Shown piece by piece: positions 16,266-25,055 of a DNA stretch of 64,000 nt (position 1 is the stretch's first letter; the number at the start of each line of letters is the position of its first letter). Made by a program: the position numbers and the translations under genes. A model generated the notes under the pieces. The model saw only the letters and a list, made by a program, of their open reading frames with translations, ran no database searches and was not told the origin of the DNA. This DNA is from Halostagnicola sp. A56 (GTDB lineage: Archaea > Halobacteriota > Halobacteria > Halobacteriales > Natrialbaceae). The DNA lies in assembly GCF_000691505.1 (NCBI RefSeq), contig NZ_JMIP02000015.1, positions 62,001-126,000 on the forward strand. The letters are read 5' to 3'.

Positions 16266-18659
16266 TTATAGACGGTTTCGATACCGCCTCATCGTCGTCC
16301 ACCCGAAGAACGAGGCCATCGCGATCACGGCCGATACGGCTCCGAATCCGCTGGTTGGAAGCGTGCGCCTCGAGAGGACGACCGTCACGGAGTCTCGCTC
16401 GCCGCTCTCGAGAATCGCGCTCTCTGCGGATCCCGATCCCGCCCCGTCCGCTTTTGCTTCGATCGTGTAGCGCTCTCCCGTTCCGGGCACCGTCACCGCG
16501 AGCGTTCCGTTCCCGTCGGTCCGCTTCGTCGATTCGAACGCCGCTCTCGAGCCACGCGCGATCGACAGCGACGCGTTCTCGACGGGGTCGCCGTCGCCCG
16601 TTTCGGCGGTGATCTCGAGGGTCGCGTTCCCATAGAGCGCGTACGATTTGGTGACCGAGTCGGCATCCGCCTCGAGCGAGAGCGAGGCGGTTTCGGGTTC
16701 GTAGCCGTCGGCGGCTATCTGCAGGTCGTACTCGCCCAGCGTCGGGACGTGCCCGGCGACGTAGGTTCCGTTTTCGACGTGGGTCGCAGTGTACGTTCCG
16801 TGTTCGCCGACGAATTCGACCGTCCCGGCGTCGATTCCGGTCCCGAAGTGGGCGTCGGCGAGTCGTATCTCGGCCGTCCCGGAGCCAGCGAGCGCGGAAT
16901 CGATCATCGTCGTCTCGTCGGCCGGAACGTCGCTCGTCTTAGTGACGCCCTCGTAGCCGTCCGCACCGATGGAGACGGTGTACTTCTGCGCGCCGGGGAG
17001 CCCCGTCACGTCGTACGCGCCGTCCGCGTCCGTCGTCGTCTCGTACTCGGTGCCGTCGGCTGCGGTCAGCGCCACCGTCGCGTCGGGGATCGGATCGCCC
17101 GTTTCGCGGTCGGTGACCGTCCCGTCGACGGTGGCGTGGGTCCCGAGCGCGTCGATCGCCGCGGAGGCGTCGACGATGCCGTGTCCGTAGCGCGTGTCGG
17201 GTTCCGTCTCGCAATCGTCCGATCGCATGCACGCGTTGTCCGGTTTTTTGGCCGTCTCTCGAAGCGCCTCGACGATTTCCTCGGCCGCGAGATCTTCCGG
17301 CGTCGCAGACTGTACGAGCGCGACCACGCCGGCGACGTGCGGTGCCGCGATGCTGGTTCCGCTTGCCGTCCGGTAGTCGTCGTCGGGGGCCGTGCTCTCG
17401 ATGCCGACGCCCGGCGCGACGACGCCCGGCGTGTGGTAGGTCTCGGGCCAATCGTCCGGCGCGTCCCATCCCCACGCGTCGTCGGTCTCGATCGTTTCGC
17501 CGCTCGAGAACGGGGCGACGCCCCGGGATTCGTTCGTCGCACCCACGCTCAGCGCGTCGTAGACGTTCCCCGGCGTGAGCGAAGAGCCGTTCCCACGATT
17601 GCCGCTCGCGCCGACGACGACCGTTCCCGCGTCGTTCGCGGTCTCGACGGCGTCGATGAACGACTCGCTGTAGCGGTACCAGCCGAGGCTGATGCTGACG
17701 GCGTCGGCCTCGTGCTCGACGGCCCACTCGAGTCCCTCGAGGACGGCCGATTCGGATGTCCTGCACGTACCATCCGAACAGTCCGCGACGACAGCGCCGT
17801 GGAGGAGGGCCGCGTCAGGCGCGACGCCGATCGGCGTGCCGCGCTCCACGCCGCCGGTCGCGACGCCGGAGACCAGCGTCCCGTGGTCAGCGTAGACGGT
17901 CGGCTCGGCGGACGGATCGGTCGTGAAGTCCTTCCACCGCTCGAGGTCGATGTCGGGGTGACTGTCGTCGACGCCGGAATCGAGGACCGCAATCGTCGCG
18001 CCCTCGCCGGTCGTCCGGAACTCCTCCCAGACCGCAGAAACGTTAGTTTGCTCGAGGTTGTACGGCACGTCGTCGGTGGTACTCGAGGCGAGCGCGGCCG
18101 CGTCCGAGTCCGGCGACTGGTCGTCTCTGGCCTGCAGGACAGAGATATCCGCTTCCGGGCGAACGTGGGAAACTCGGTCGAGTTCGGCTATCCCAGCCAC
18201 GGCGTCCGACGGTTCCACTCGGTCCGCGTCCACGGTCACCACCGCGGCGTTGTCGATCCAGAACCCGTGTTCGAAGCTGACGCCTGCAGTTTCGTTTGCG
18301 TACGTCTCGAGCGGCTGCTGGAGAGAATCGGCCGCTGCCCGCCGCATGGCGGCCTCGTCCTCGATCGAACGGGTCGTCGGGTCCTGGAACTCGACGACGA
18401 CGGACTGCGTTCCGGTCGCGTTTTCGAGGGCCGGATCGATCGTCGGCTGGTTCGAATCGGTCTCGAGCGCATCGGTGGCTCCGACCCACTGGGGCTGTGC
18501 ACCCGATAGATCGCTCTCGCTTCCACCGTCCGCAAGGGTGTCGGTTCCGGCGGCGGCCGCGGGCCCGCTTGCCATCGCGAGTGACACCGCGAGGATCACC
18601 ACGAGCGTGATCGAGCGCCAGTTTCGACGTCGATCTCCACCCCTCACTGACCGTGACAT
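16266..18659 (-). CDS. Secreted subtilisin-like (S8) serine protease with repeat domains
   Basis: 797 residues. An N-terminal hydrophobic signal (about 17-37, ending SGPAAAAG) precedes an inhibitor-like propeptide (about 80-170). The catalytic triad is Asp227 (AVLDSGVDD), His259 (YADHGTLVSG) and Ser436 (SGTSIAAPHVAG), with the oxyanion Asn354 in GASGNRGNG. After the protease domain come carboxypeptidase-regulatory-like beta domains (about 510-590, then 600-750). The C-terminus has a hydrophobic segment GFGAVSAVIAMASFFGW followed by basic MRRYRNRL, suggesting membrane anchoring. It is thus a halolysin-related, probably cell-surface protease. The ends of this and the transducer gene converge. 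Confidence 0.9.
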   Translation of the reverse strand: MSRSVRGGDRRRNWRSITLVVILAVSLAMASGPAAAAGTDTLADGGSESDLSGAQPQWVGATDALETDSNQPTIDPALENATGTQSVVVEFQDPTTRSIEDEAAMRRAAADSLQQPLETYANETAGVSFEHGFWIDNAAVVTVDADRVEPSDAVAGIAELDRVSHVRPEADISVLQARDDQSPDSDAAALASSTTDDVPYNLEQTNVSAVWEEFRTTGEGATIAVLDSGVDDSHPDIDLERWKDFTTDPSAEPTVYADHGTLVSGVATGGVERGTPIGVAPDAALLHGAVVADCSDGTCRTSESAVLEGLEWAVEHEADAVSISLGWYRYSESFIDAVETANDAGTVVVGASGNRGNGSSLTPGNVYDALSVGATNESRGVAPFSSGETIETDDAWGWDAPDDWPETYHTPGVVAPGVGIESTAPDDDYRTASGTSIAAPHVAGVVALVQSATPEDLAAEEIVEALRETAKKPDNACMRSDDCETEPDTRYGHGIVDASAAIDALGTHATVDGTVTDRETGDPIPDATVALTAADGTEYETTTDADGAYDVTGLPGAQKYTVSIGADGYEGVTKTSDVPADETTMIDSALAGSGTAEIRLADAHFGTGIDAGTVEFVGEHGTYTATHVENGTYVAGHVPTLGEYDLQIAADGYEPETASLSLEADADSVTKSYALYGNATLEITAETGDGDPVENASLSIARGSRAAFESTKRTDGNGTLAVTVPGTGERYTIEAKADGAGSGSAESAILESGERDSVTVVLSRRTLPTSGFGAVSAVIAMASFFGWTTMRRYRNRL

Positions 18660-18738
18660 TATCGAATTCGAGACAGTCCGCTCGCTTAAGAATGGGGTTA
18701 CGTTGTCTCGAGTCGACAGGATGGCCGCAGAGGGGCGG

Positions 18739-20214
18739 CTACTCGGATCGTTCCTCGAGTTCTACCTCGGCCGCCCGCAGGAGGCTGTCGATGATTTCGG
18801 GCGTCGTCGGGTGATAGGCCCGATCCGGAATCTTACGAACGTCGAGCGCCATCTCGACGGCCAGTTGCATCGTCTTTGCCATCACGTCAGCGTGGAGGTG
18901 AAGCCCCTGGTAGCCAAGCACCGAGCCGTCCTCGGCGTTGACGACCAGCGTCGCCCGTCCTTCGGAATGGTTCTTCGACTTGAACACGCCCTCGGAGGAC
19001 GCCTCGCTCGAGACGACGATGGTATCCATATCGCTCGCGCTCACCGTCGCCGGGGTGTGTCCGATCCGAGCGAACGGGTAGACGCCCAGTCCCGAGAAGA
19101 TGACGTGGTGGGGGACGTTCGCGTACGCCTCGAGATCATGCCCCCGGTCGTGACGGAGCACGTTTCGCCCGGCCGCGAACCCCTGTTCCTTGGCGACGTG
19201 TAAGATCGGCTCTCTCCCGTTGACATCGCCGACCACGAACACGCGCTCGTCGTCGCGGGCCTGCATCGTCGAGCCCACCCAGCCTTCCTCGACCTCGAGT
19301 CTCGTGTTCTCGAGCCCCAGGCCGTCCACGTTGGGTCGGCGACCGGTGAAGAGATAGAGCTCCTCGGCCTCGAGCGTTTCTTCTGTGCCGTCTCGGTCGA
19401 CGTGCAGGCGAACGCCGTCGGACGCGGTCGCCGTCGCGTTGCGATCCCGGTTGCTCTGATCATCGCCCGATCCGATAGCCTCGAGTCGTTTCTCGTCCGT
19501 CTCCGTGAGAATCTCTACGTCGAAGTGCTCGCGGTAGAGCTCGAGGACCGTCTCGCCGTACTCGGGTTCGAACTCGTCCAAGGGGTGCTCGTCGTGTTCG
19601 ATGACCGTGACGTCGACGCCGCCGATCTCCGAGAGGTAGGGAACGAGCTCGAGGCCGATGTAGCCAAAGCCCATCACGATGGCGCTGTCGGGGAACTCGG
19701 TCGCGTCGAGGACGTCCGCGCTCGTCGAAAACGGCACGTCCTCGATGCCGGGCAGATCGGGAACGTCGACCACAGAGCCCGTCGCGATGACGACGTAATC
19801 GGGCTCGAGCGTTCGATCTCCGACCTCGAGCACGCGGTCGTCGACGAACTCGGCGGTGTCGTGGACGAACTCGACGTTCTCGCGTTCGGCGAGTTCGTGG
19901 ACGTGGTCCCGGCGGTGCTGTGCGAACCCGAGGACGTGGTCGTCTTTCTGCTCGACGACGCGCTCGGGGACGACCTCGGGAACGCCCTCGAGCCGGTCGT
20001 CATGTCTGACTTGGTACCGGTGCTGTGCGGCCGAGAGAACGTCTTTCGAGGGCATACACCCCCTGAGAATACAGAGCCCCCCACCCGGTTCGCCGTCGTC
20101 TATCAGGGTTAGCTCGAGGTCGCGTTCGGGGTCCTCGTCCGCGCGGTCGATCAGTTCGTCGGCGACGGCGACGCCCGCGCTGCCGTAGCCGCCGACGATC
20201 GCGACGTGTACCAT
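18739..20214 (-). CDS. Dihydrolipoyl-dehydrogenase-like pyridine nucleotide-disulfide oxidoreductase
   Basis: 491 residues from ATG 20214 (MVHVAIVGGYGSAG); an upstream in-frame start adds 8 unlikely residues. FAD-binding at the N-terminus, redox cysteines Cys48 and Cys53 in GGLCILRGCMPSK, NAD-binding GFGYIGLELVPYLSE, and the C-terminal catalytic pair in YHPTTPEIIDSLL are all present. This is a complete class I flavoprotein disulfide oxidoreductase. It is not beside 2-oxoacid dehydrogenase genes, and the NAD motif deviates from GGGxxG, so the disulfide substrate is uncertain; lipoamide, mercuric or a low-molecular-weight thiol disulfide are possible. Confidence 0.85.
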   Translation of the reverse strand: MVHVAIVGGYGSAGVAVADELIDRADEDPERDLELTLIDDGEPGGGLCILRGCMPSKDVLSAAQHRYQVRHDDRLEGVPEVVPERVVEQKDDHVLGFAQHRRDHVHELAERENVEFVHDTAEFVDDRVLEVGDRTLEPDYVVIATGSVVDVPDLPGIEDVPFSTSADVLDATEFPDSAIVMGFGYIGLELVPYLSEIGGVDVTVIEHDEHPLDEFEPEYGETVLELYREHFDVEILTETDEKRLEAIGSGDDQSNRDRNATATASDGVRLHVDRDGTEETLEAEELYLFTGRRPNVDGLGLENTRLEVEEGWVGSTMQARDDERVFVVGDVNGREPILHVAKEQGFAAGRNVLRHDRGHDLEAYANVPHHVIFSGLGVYPFARIGHTPATVSASDMDTIVVSSEASSEGVFKSKNHSEGRATLVVNAEDGSVLGYQGLHLHADVMAKTMQLAVEMALDVRKIPDRAYHPTTPEIIDSLLRAAEVELEERSE

Positions 20215-20299
20215 AGGATGGCTTTCGCGCCGACACAAAAAATCGTTCCGCGACTACGGAGACGGAGAGCCTGGGTACCCAATTCAGTTGTCGTGCCGA

Positions 20300-21466
20300 T
20301 TAGCTGTAGACTCGAGCGGCCGCGGCCGACAGCAGCGTCACGACCGAGACGCCGACGCCGAAGCCGGGCACGGTGTCGCCGAGCGCGCTGCCGTCGGCGC
20401 TCGCGCTCTGGACCGCCACATTTCGCTCCGAGAAGTGGTTGACGGCGATGAGCACGTCAGCCGACGCGTCGGCCTCGCCCGACTGGGTCACCATGTACCG
20501 CGACTGGTCGCCCCCGATGGCGCCCTCGAGTTCGCTGTAGGATGAGGCTTCGGCGGCGGCCTCGCCGTCGACCGTCACCTCGAGGTCGTCGGCCGACTCG
20601 GCACCCGCCACCGCCGCATCGGAGACCGACGCGATGATAACCGTGCCCTCGCTCTGGGCGCGTTCGGCGGTCATCTCGAGGCGCTGTTCGCTCTCGGCCT
20701 GCGTCTCGACGGCGATATCCTCGCCGTAGGTGGCCACGTCGGCGACCCGCTCGCCGTCCTGCTCGTTTGCGTAGACTTCGGCCGTCGCCGTGCCGTTCGC
20801 GATCAGCCGTTCCTGTTCCTTGGCTGCCTCGTCGCGCTCGCCGTCGTCGTACGATCGGAAGACGAGCGTCGAGTCGCCGCTGAGGTCTGCCGTCACGTCG
20901 CCCTCGTCGTTGACGCGGACCTCGCCGTCGCCGGCGACGACGAGGGTTCCGGTTCGGTTCTCGCTTTCGACGACGACGGCGTCGCCGTCGCTCTCGGCCG
21001 TCGCGTTGCTCTCCTCGGCGAGCGCCACTTCGACGTACTGGGATTCGCCGCCGGCATCAACGGTCAAGATACCCCGTTCGGTGTCGTGGGCGCTCATCGA
21101 GGCGGATCCCTCCGAGGCAATCTCTACTCGGGTGTCCGTCTGCGCGCTCAACTCGAGTCCGAGTCCGGAGACGTTCGTCACCGCCGACAGTCCCGTACTG
21201 CTCCCGATTCCCGTCTCGCTCTCGTGGTCGCTCTGGGAGGTGACACTGACGTTCTCGAACACCGTCTCGCCGCCGACGCTGTAGTTCGTCACCGCGGTGT
21301 TCGATGTCTCGAACGCGACATGCGTTCCCGCGTAGGCCTCGCCCTCGGCGTCGCTCGACTGGGTCGGTTCCTGGGTGTTCGCGCCTGCGGCCCCGCCCAC
21401 CGCGGCGGCTGTGAGCATCGCGGTCGTTACCAACACTGCGAGTGCGATTGCGGTTCGTCTGGACAT
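20300..21466 (-). CDS. Secreted surface protein with PGF-CTERM-like anchor
   Basis: 388 residues from ATG 21466, giving MSRRTAIALAVLVTTAMLTA as a clean signal peptide cut near AVGGAAGA. The middle is threonine-, serine- and acid-rich, beta-type, with no recognised catalytic motif. The last residues PGFGVGVSVVTLLSAAAARVYS fit the PGF-CTERM signal processed by archaeosortase A, which removes the tripartite tail and attaches the protein to a membrane lipid. It should be a lipid-anchored cell-surface protein. Function unknown. Several NxS/NxT sites could be N-glycosylated. Confidence 0.75.
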   Translation of the reverse strand: MSRRTAIALAVLVTTAMLTAAAVGGAAGANTQEPTQSSDAEGEAYAGTHVAFETSNTAVTNYSVGGETVFENVSVTSQSDHESETGIGSSTGLSAVTNVSGLGLELSAQTDTRVEIASEGSASMSAHDTERGILTVDAGGESQYVEVALAEESNATAESDGDAVVVESENRTGTLVVAGDGEVRVNDEGDVTADLSGDSTLVFRSYDDGERDEAAKEQERLIANGTATAEVYANEQDGERVADVATYGEDIAVETQAESEQRLEMTAERAQSEGTVIIASVSDAAVAGAESADDLEVTVDGEAAAEASSYSELEGAIGGDQSRYMVTQSGEADASADVLIAVNHFSERNVAVQSASADGSALGDTVPGFGVGVSVVTLLSAAAARVYS

Positions 21467-21607
21467 GACGGTCTCGACTTCCGACGGGACGATAAAGCAG
21501 TTTCTGGCAAAACCGTCCAATTGTGTTTGCTATTCGCTCGCAAGAGGGGCGATGCTACTACCTCGGTGGAATCGGCTAAACCGGCGAAAACACAGTTTAG
21601 CGGCCGC

Positions 21608-22561
21608 TCATCGAGAGATATCCGACGTCTGCTCGCCGACGACCGAGTCGACTTCCTCCGGCGTGACGACCGCGATATCGCCGGGGATGGTCCGTTTGAG
21701 CGCGGCCGTCGCCGCGGCGTACTCGAGCGCGCTCGAGACGCCGTCGCCGTCGATCCGGCGGGCGAGAAACGCGCCCGTAAACGCGTCACCGGTCCCGATC
21801 GGATCGACGGTCTCGGTCTCGTAGGCGTCGTGTTCGTGGTACTCGCCGTCGTGCCAGGCGAGCGCGCCCGCCGAACCGCGGGTGATCACGACCGTCTCGA
21901 ACCCGTGTTCGGTCCCGAGCGTCTCCGCGAGGGCCTCCGCGTCGCCCTCGAGGTCCAGTACCTGACGGGCGTCTCGAGCCGCGACGACGAGTAGGTCGAC
22001 GTTTTCGAAGAGCGCTGTCAGCGTCTCCTTCGCCTCGGACGAACTCCAGAGCTTGTTCCGGTAGTTCAGGTCGAACGCCGTCGTCGTCCCGGCCTGGCTC
22101 GCGGTCTCGAGCAGCGTCGCCGTCGTCTCCGCGAGCGTCGTCGACAGCGCGGGCGTGATCCCCGACGTAAAAAACACTTCGGCGTCTCGAAGCGCCTCGA
22201 GATCGAACTCGTCGGCTTCGGCGGTCGTTACCGCCGCGTTCGCTCGATCGTAGACGACGTTCGTTCCGCGCGGCTTTCCCGCCTGCTCGAGGTAGTAGGT
22301 TCCCTGCCGGCCCTCCTCCGTCCAGACCGGGTCGGCGTCGATGCCGTATCGCTCGAGTTCGCCGGCGACGCGCCGCCCCAGCGGGTTGTCTGGCAGCTTC
22401 GAGAGCCACGTCGAGGGGGTTCCCAGCCGCTCTGCTGCGATTGCGACGTTGCTCTCTGCACCCGCCGCGCGAACCTCGAACTCGCCTGCAGTCTCGATTC
22501 GCTCGTTTCCGGCCGGCGAGAGCCGAAGCATCGTTTCGCCGAAGGTAACGAGATCACTCAC
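21608..22561 (-). CDS. kdgK: 2-keto-3-deoxygluconate kinase (PfkB family)
   Basis: 317 residues from GTG 22561 ([16 protein letters not shown]); GTG codons at 22570 and 22576 are alternatives. PfkB signatures are present: [14 protein letters not shown] near the N-terminus and the catalytic [14 protein letters not shown] near residue 255. In haloarchaea this type phosphorylates 2-keto-3-deoxygluconate (or deoxygalactonate) in the semi-phosphorylative Entner-Doudoroff pathway. NYRNKLWS in the middle is typical of KDG kinases. Other sugar kinases of the family cannot be excluded, but the match in motifs and length is good. Confidence 0.83.
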   Translation of the reverse strand: MSDLVTFGETMLRLSPAGNERIETAGEFEVRAAGAESNVAIAAERLGTPSTWLSKLPDNPLGRRVAGELERYGIDADPVWTEEGRQGTYYLEQAGKPRGTNVVYDRANAAVTTAEADEFDLEALRDAEVFFTSGITPALSTTLAETTATLLETASQAGTTTAFDLNYRNKLWSSSEAKETLTALFENVDLLVVAARDARQVLDLEGDAEALAETLGTEHGFETVVITRGSAGALAWHDGEYHEHDAYETETVDPIGTGDAFTGAFLARRIDGDGVSSALEYAAATAALKRTIPGDIAVVTPEEVDSVVGEQTSDISR

Positions 22562-22673
22562 GAGTTTCACCGCCACAGGGGCGTGCTGTCTGCCGTAATT
22601 CGGTCATGTCTGCCAAAACGGATGGCGTAATAAAAGGTATACTGATCTCTCGAGCGCTCGCGGGAGACGTCCC

Positions 22674-23723
22674 CTACGTTCGCCTGACGAGAACGGAGTC
22701 GCTCGTGCGTTCCCGGTCGAATTCGTAGCCGAATCGCTCGAGCAGGCCGAGACTGGTCTCGACGTGGTCGGTGACGGCCGGCAGCCGAACCACGCCGCCG
22801 GCGAGTGCGAGAAAGATTAGCAGTTGATCTCCGAGGTGTCGGTCGACCGTCGCGTCGGACTCGAGGAATCGATTCGCCGCGTCCGCTGCATCCTCGCCGA
22901 CGTGCTCGGCCGGTTTCCCCCGCTCGCCGAGCGAACTGAACCCCGCCAACCCGCCGGCGTGTTCCAGTCGGAGCACGATCGCCGACCCCGGACAGTCGCT
23001 CGCGGCGGTCGTCAGCCGTCGAGTCCGAACTTCGATCCCGTCGGTATCGTCGTCGCGCGTCGAAAGCCGCTCGAGCGCTCCCCCTGCCTGTCTGTGGGCC
23101 ACGTCGCTGTCCGCGAGCGACGCCGACTCGGTCGAGTACGCTCGCACGCCATCGACCGGCCCTCGGGTTTCGAGATCGATCGGCTCGAGATCCGACGGGG
23201 CCAGGTGAATCGTCGCCCGCCCGCCGCCGTCCGGATAGAAGCCGCGGCGGTCCACGTCACAGCACACCTCGAGCCCGAAGCGCCGTAGGAGCGGGTATTT
23301 GACCTCCGTCGCGTACTCGATCGGCGGCGACCAGGCCACGTCGGTCCCGCCGGTGACGGTGAGCGAGAGCGGGTCCTCGAGCGCGCTCGCGAGCGGCAAG
23401 ACGGCGTCGAACAGGAGCGTGATGCTGCCCGCGGTACCGATGTCGACGGCGTAGCTACCGCCCGGGACGGTTGCGTTTTCCCCGCCGGCGTCGAGACTGG
23501 GATCGAACTCGATCGTTTCCGAGCCGACCTCGCTGCCAGAGATGTCGGCAGCGCAAACCGCTGCCATCGTCTCGAGCACCGCGAGGTGCTGGGGTCGAAG
23601 CCCCGGCGTTGAGCGATTGCTCCGGACGTTCTCGATTCGGACCGGTTCACTCTCGAGGGCCGCGAGCGAGAGCGCCGTCCGGACGAACTGGCCGCCGGCG
23701 TCCGCGCCGTCGAGTTCGCGCAT
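22674..23723 (-). CDS. rtcA: RNA 3'-terminal phosphate cyclase
   Basis: 349 residues, usual length. It converts RNA 3'-phosphate ends to 2',3'-cyclic phosphates with ATP, through a covalent AMP-histidine. The catalytic histidine lies in VDRHLGDQLLIFLALAGG near the C-terminus. Family motifs GGQFVRTALSLAALESEP (start), STPGLRPQHLAVLETM, FYPDGGGRATI and GERGKPAEHVGEDAA are all seen. It stands alone between kdgK and proline dehydrogenase; no RtcB gene is beside it. Confidence 0.93.
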   Translation of the reverse strand: MRELDGADAGGQFVRTALSLAALESEPVRIENVRSNRSTPGLRPQHLAVLETMAAVCAADISGSEVGSETIEFDPSLDAGGENATVPGGSYAVDIGTAGSITLLFDAVLPLASALEDPLSLTVTGGTDVAWSPPIEYATEVKYPLLRRFGLEVCCDVDRRGFYPDGGGRATIHLAPSDLEPIDLETRGPVDGVRAYSTESASLADSDVAHRQAGGALERLSTRDDDTDGIEVRTRRLTTAASDCPGSAIVLRLEHAGGLAGFSSLGERGKPAEHVGEDAADAANRFLESDATVDRHLGDQLLIFLALAGGVVRLPAVTDHVETSLGLLERFGYEFDRERTSDSVLVRRT

Positions 23724-23808
23724 AGCCGTCCCTTGGGCGGGCCAAGTGGATTGCTCTGTCGTTCGCGGTCTAACACCGGTCGCTACGGACGAAACGTACG
23801 GCTGTCGC

Positions 23809-24774
23809 TCACGAAAGGATCGCGCGGACGGCGAACAGTAGGTTCTCCTTTCGTTCGCGGACGCGCCGGTAGAAGTACGACAGCCAGCGCGAGCCGTAGG
23901 GAACGTACTGATAGACCGTGACGCCGTCGGCCGCCAGGTCGCGTTGCGCGTCGCCCCGAACGCCCATCAGCATCTGGACCTCGTAGGGCGTTCCGTGCTC
24001 CTCGTGTAACTGCTTCGAGTAGTCGATCATCTCCGGATCGTGGCTCCCGACCGCGATTCCGCCGTCTCGGTTCTCGAAGGCGTCCTCGAGCAGGGTTCGG
24101 TAAGCCTCGTCGACCCGATCCTTCTCTTTGTAGGCGATGGACTTCGGCTCGTCGTAGGCCCCTTTGACGAGTCTGACTTTGCCCGGCACGTCCGCCAACC
24201 GCTCTACGTCCTCGCGCGTGCGTTTGAGGTTCGCCTGCAGACAGAGCCCGAGGACCCCCTCGACGGCCGCCCGGTCCTCGTCCACCGCTTCGCCCGACCC
24301 GTTCGTCGCCGCCGCCGTCGTCTCGCTCGCAGCCGATTCCGTCGGCTCGCCATCAGCCGGTTCCGTCGCTCGAGCGCCCCGGTCCGGCGCGTACTCTCGA
24401 GCCAGCCGTTCGTACGCCTCGAGGGTCGCATCGGTCGTCGTGTGATCTTCCATGTCGACCCAGACGAAGACGCCGCGTTCAGCCGCCTGGGAGACGATCC
24501 GCTTGAGGTTCGACTCGAACTCCTCGGAGCCGATATCGAGGCCGATCTGCGAAGGCTTGACCGAGATGCAGGCGTCGAACGCCGTTCGCGCGATGGAGTC
24601 GACGAGCGACCGGTAGGCGTCGACGTCCGCGGCGACCGCGTCCGGGTCCGCGTGGTGTTCGCCGAGCACGTTGAGGATCGCTCCGACCTCCTCGTCGTCG
24701 AGCGCCTGGACGTGCTCGAGGGCCGTCGCTGGCGACGTTCCGGCGACGAACCGGGTAGCGATCGGTGGTATCAT
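23809..24774 (-). CDS. Proline dehydrogenase
   Basis: 321 residues. A TIM-barrel flavoenzyme that oxidises proline to pyrroline-5-carboxylate and passes electrons to the quinone pool. Supporting motifs are SVKPSQIGLD, VWVDMEDHTTTDATLEAYE, GLCLQANLKRTREDVE, RLVKGAYDEPKSIAY, AVGSHDPEMID and the C-terminal YGSRWLSYFYRRVRERKEN that closes the FAD/substrate site. An insertion of about 40 residues rich in Ala/Thr/Glu (about 130-172) lies between two barrel elements and looks like a halophilic disordered loop. The gene is divergent from P5C dehydrogenase, the next enzyme of proline catabolism. Confidence 0.92.
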   Translation of the reverse strand: MIPPIATRFVAGTSPATALEHVQALDDEEVGAILNVLGEHHADPDAVAADVDAYRSLVDSIARTAFDACISVKPSQIGLDIGSEEFESNLKRIVSQAAERGVFVWVDMEDHTTTDATLEAYERLAREYAPDRGARATEPADGEPTESAASETTAAATNGSGEAVDEDRAAVEGVLGLCLQANLKRTREDVERLADVPGKVRLVKGAYDEPKSIAYKEKDRVDEAYRTLLEDAFENRDGGIAVGSHDPEMIDYSKQLHEEHGTPYEVQMLMGVRGDAQRDLAADGVTVYQYVPYGSRWLSYFYRRVRERKENLLFAVRAILS

Positions 24775-24959
24775 CCCACATGATATTTCGGCCGAGGGTG
24801 CTTAAGCGCTACACCGATATCCGCTTTGAGTGCTGGCGGTCCCAGAAGAGCGCTCGAGCGTCGGCGCCTTCGATGCGTCCGAGTTCCGCTCGGCGGACGA
24901 GGCCGACACGTCCGGGAGCCGACCGACTGATTCAGACATTGATGTACCGTATTCTCCAC

Positions 24960-25000
24960 CGCACATATTATATATTTCCTGTATTCTATTTATTTTACAC
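24960..25000. promoter_or_regulatory. AT-rich promoter region of the proline catabolism genes
   Basis: The gap between divergent proline dehydrogenase and P5C dehydrogenase genes contains a long AT block (CATATTATATATTTCC, then CTATTTATTTTACACC) about 60-95 bases before the start at 25056. It holds likely TATA elements for the plus-strand gene. Confidence 0.45.
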
Positions 25001-25055
25001 CATCTCTCCGCTTCGTGAGGGGTAGCTACAATTCTCTCGAGGGTGAACGAAGCGT

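Noticed and set aside
16749-18509. 586-residue plus-strand ORF opposite the subtilase
   Set aside because: Composition is Arg/Val-rich and the subtilase on the minus strand has a full catalytic triad and signal peptide.
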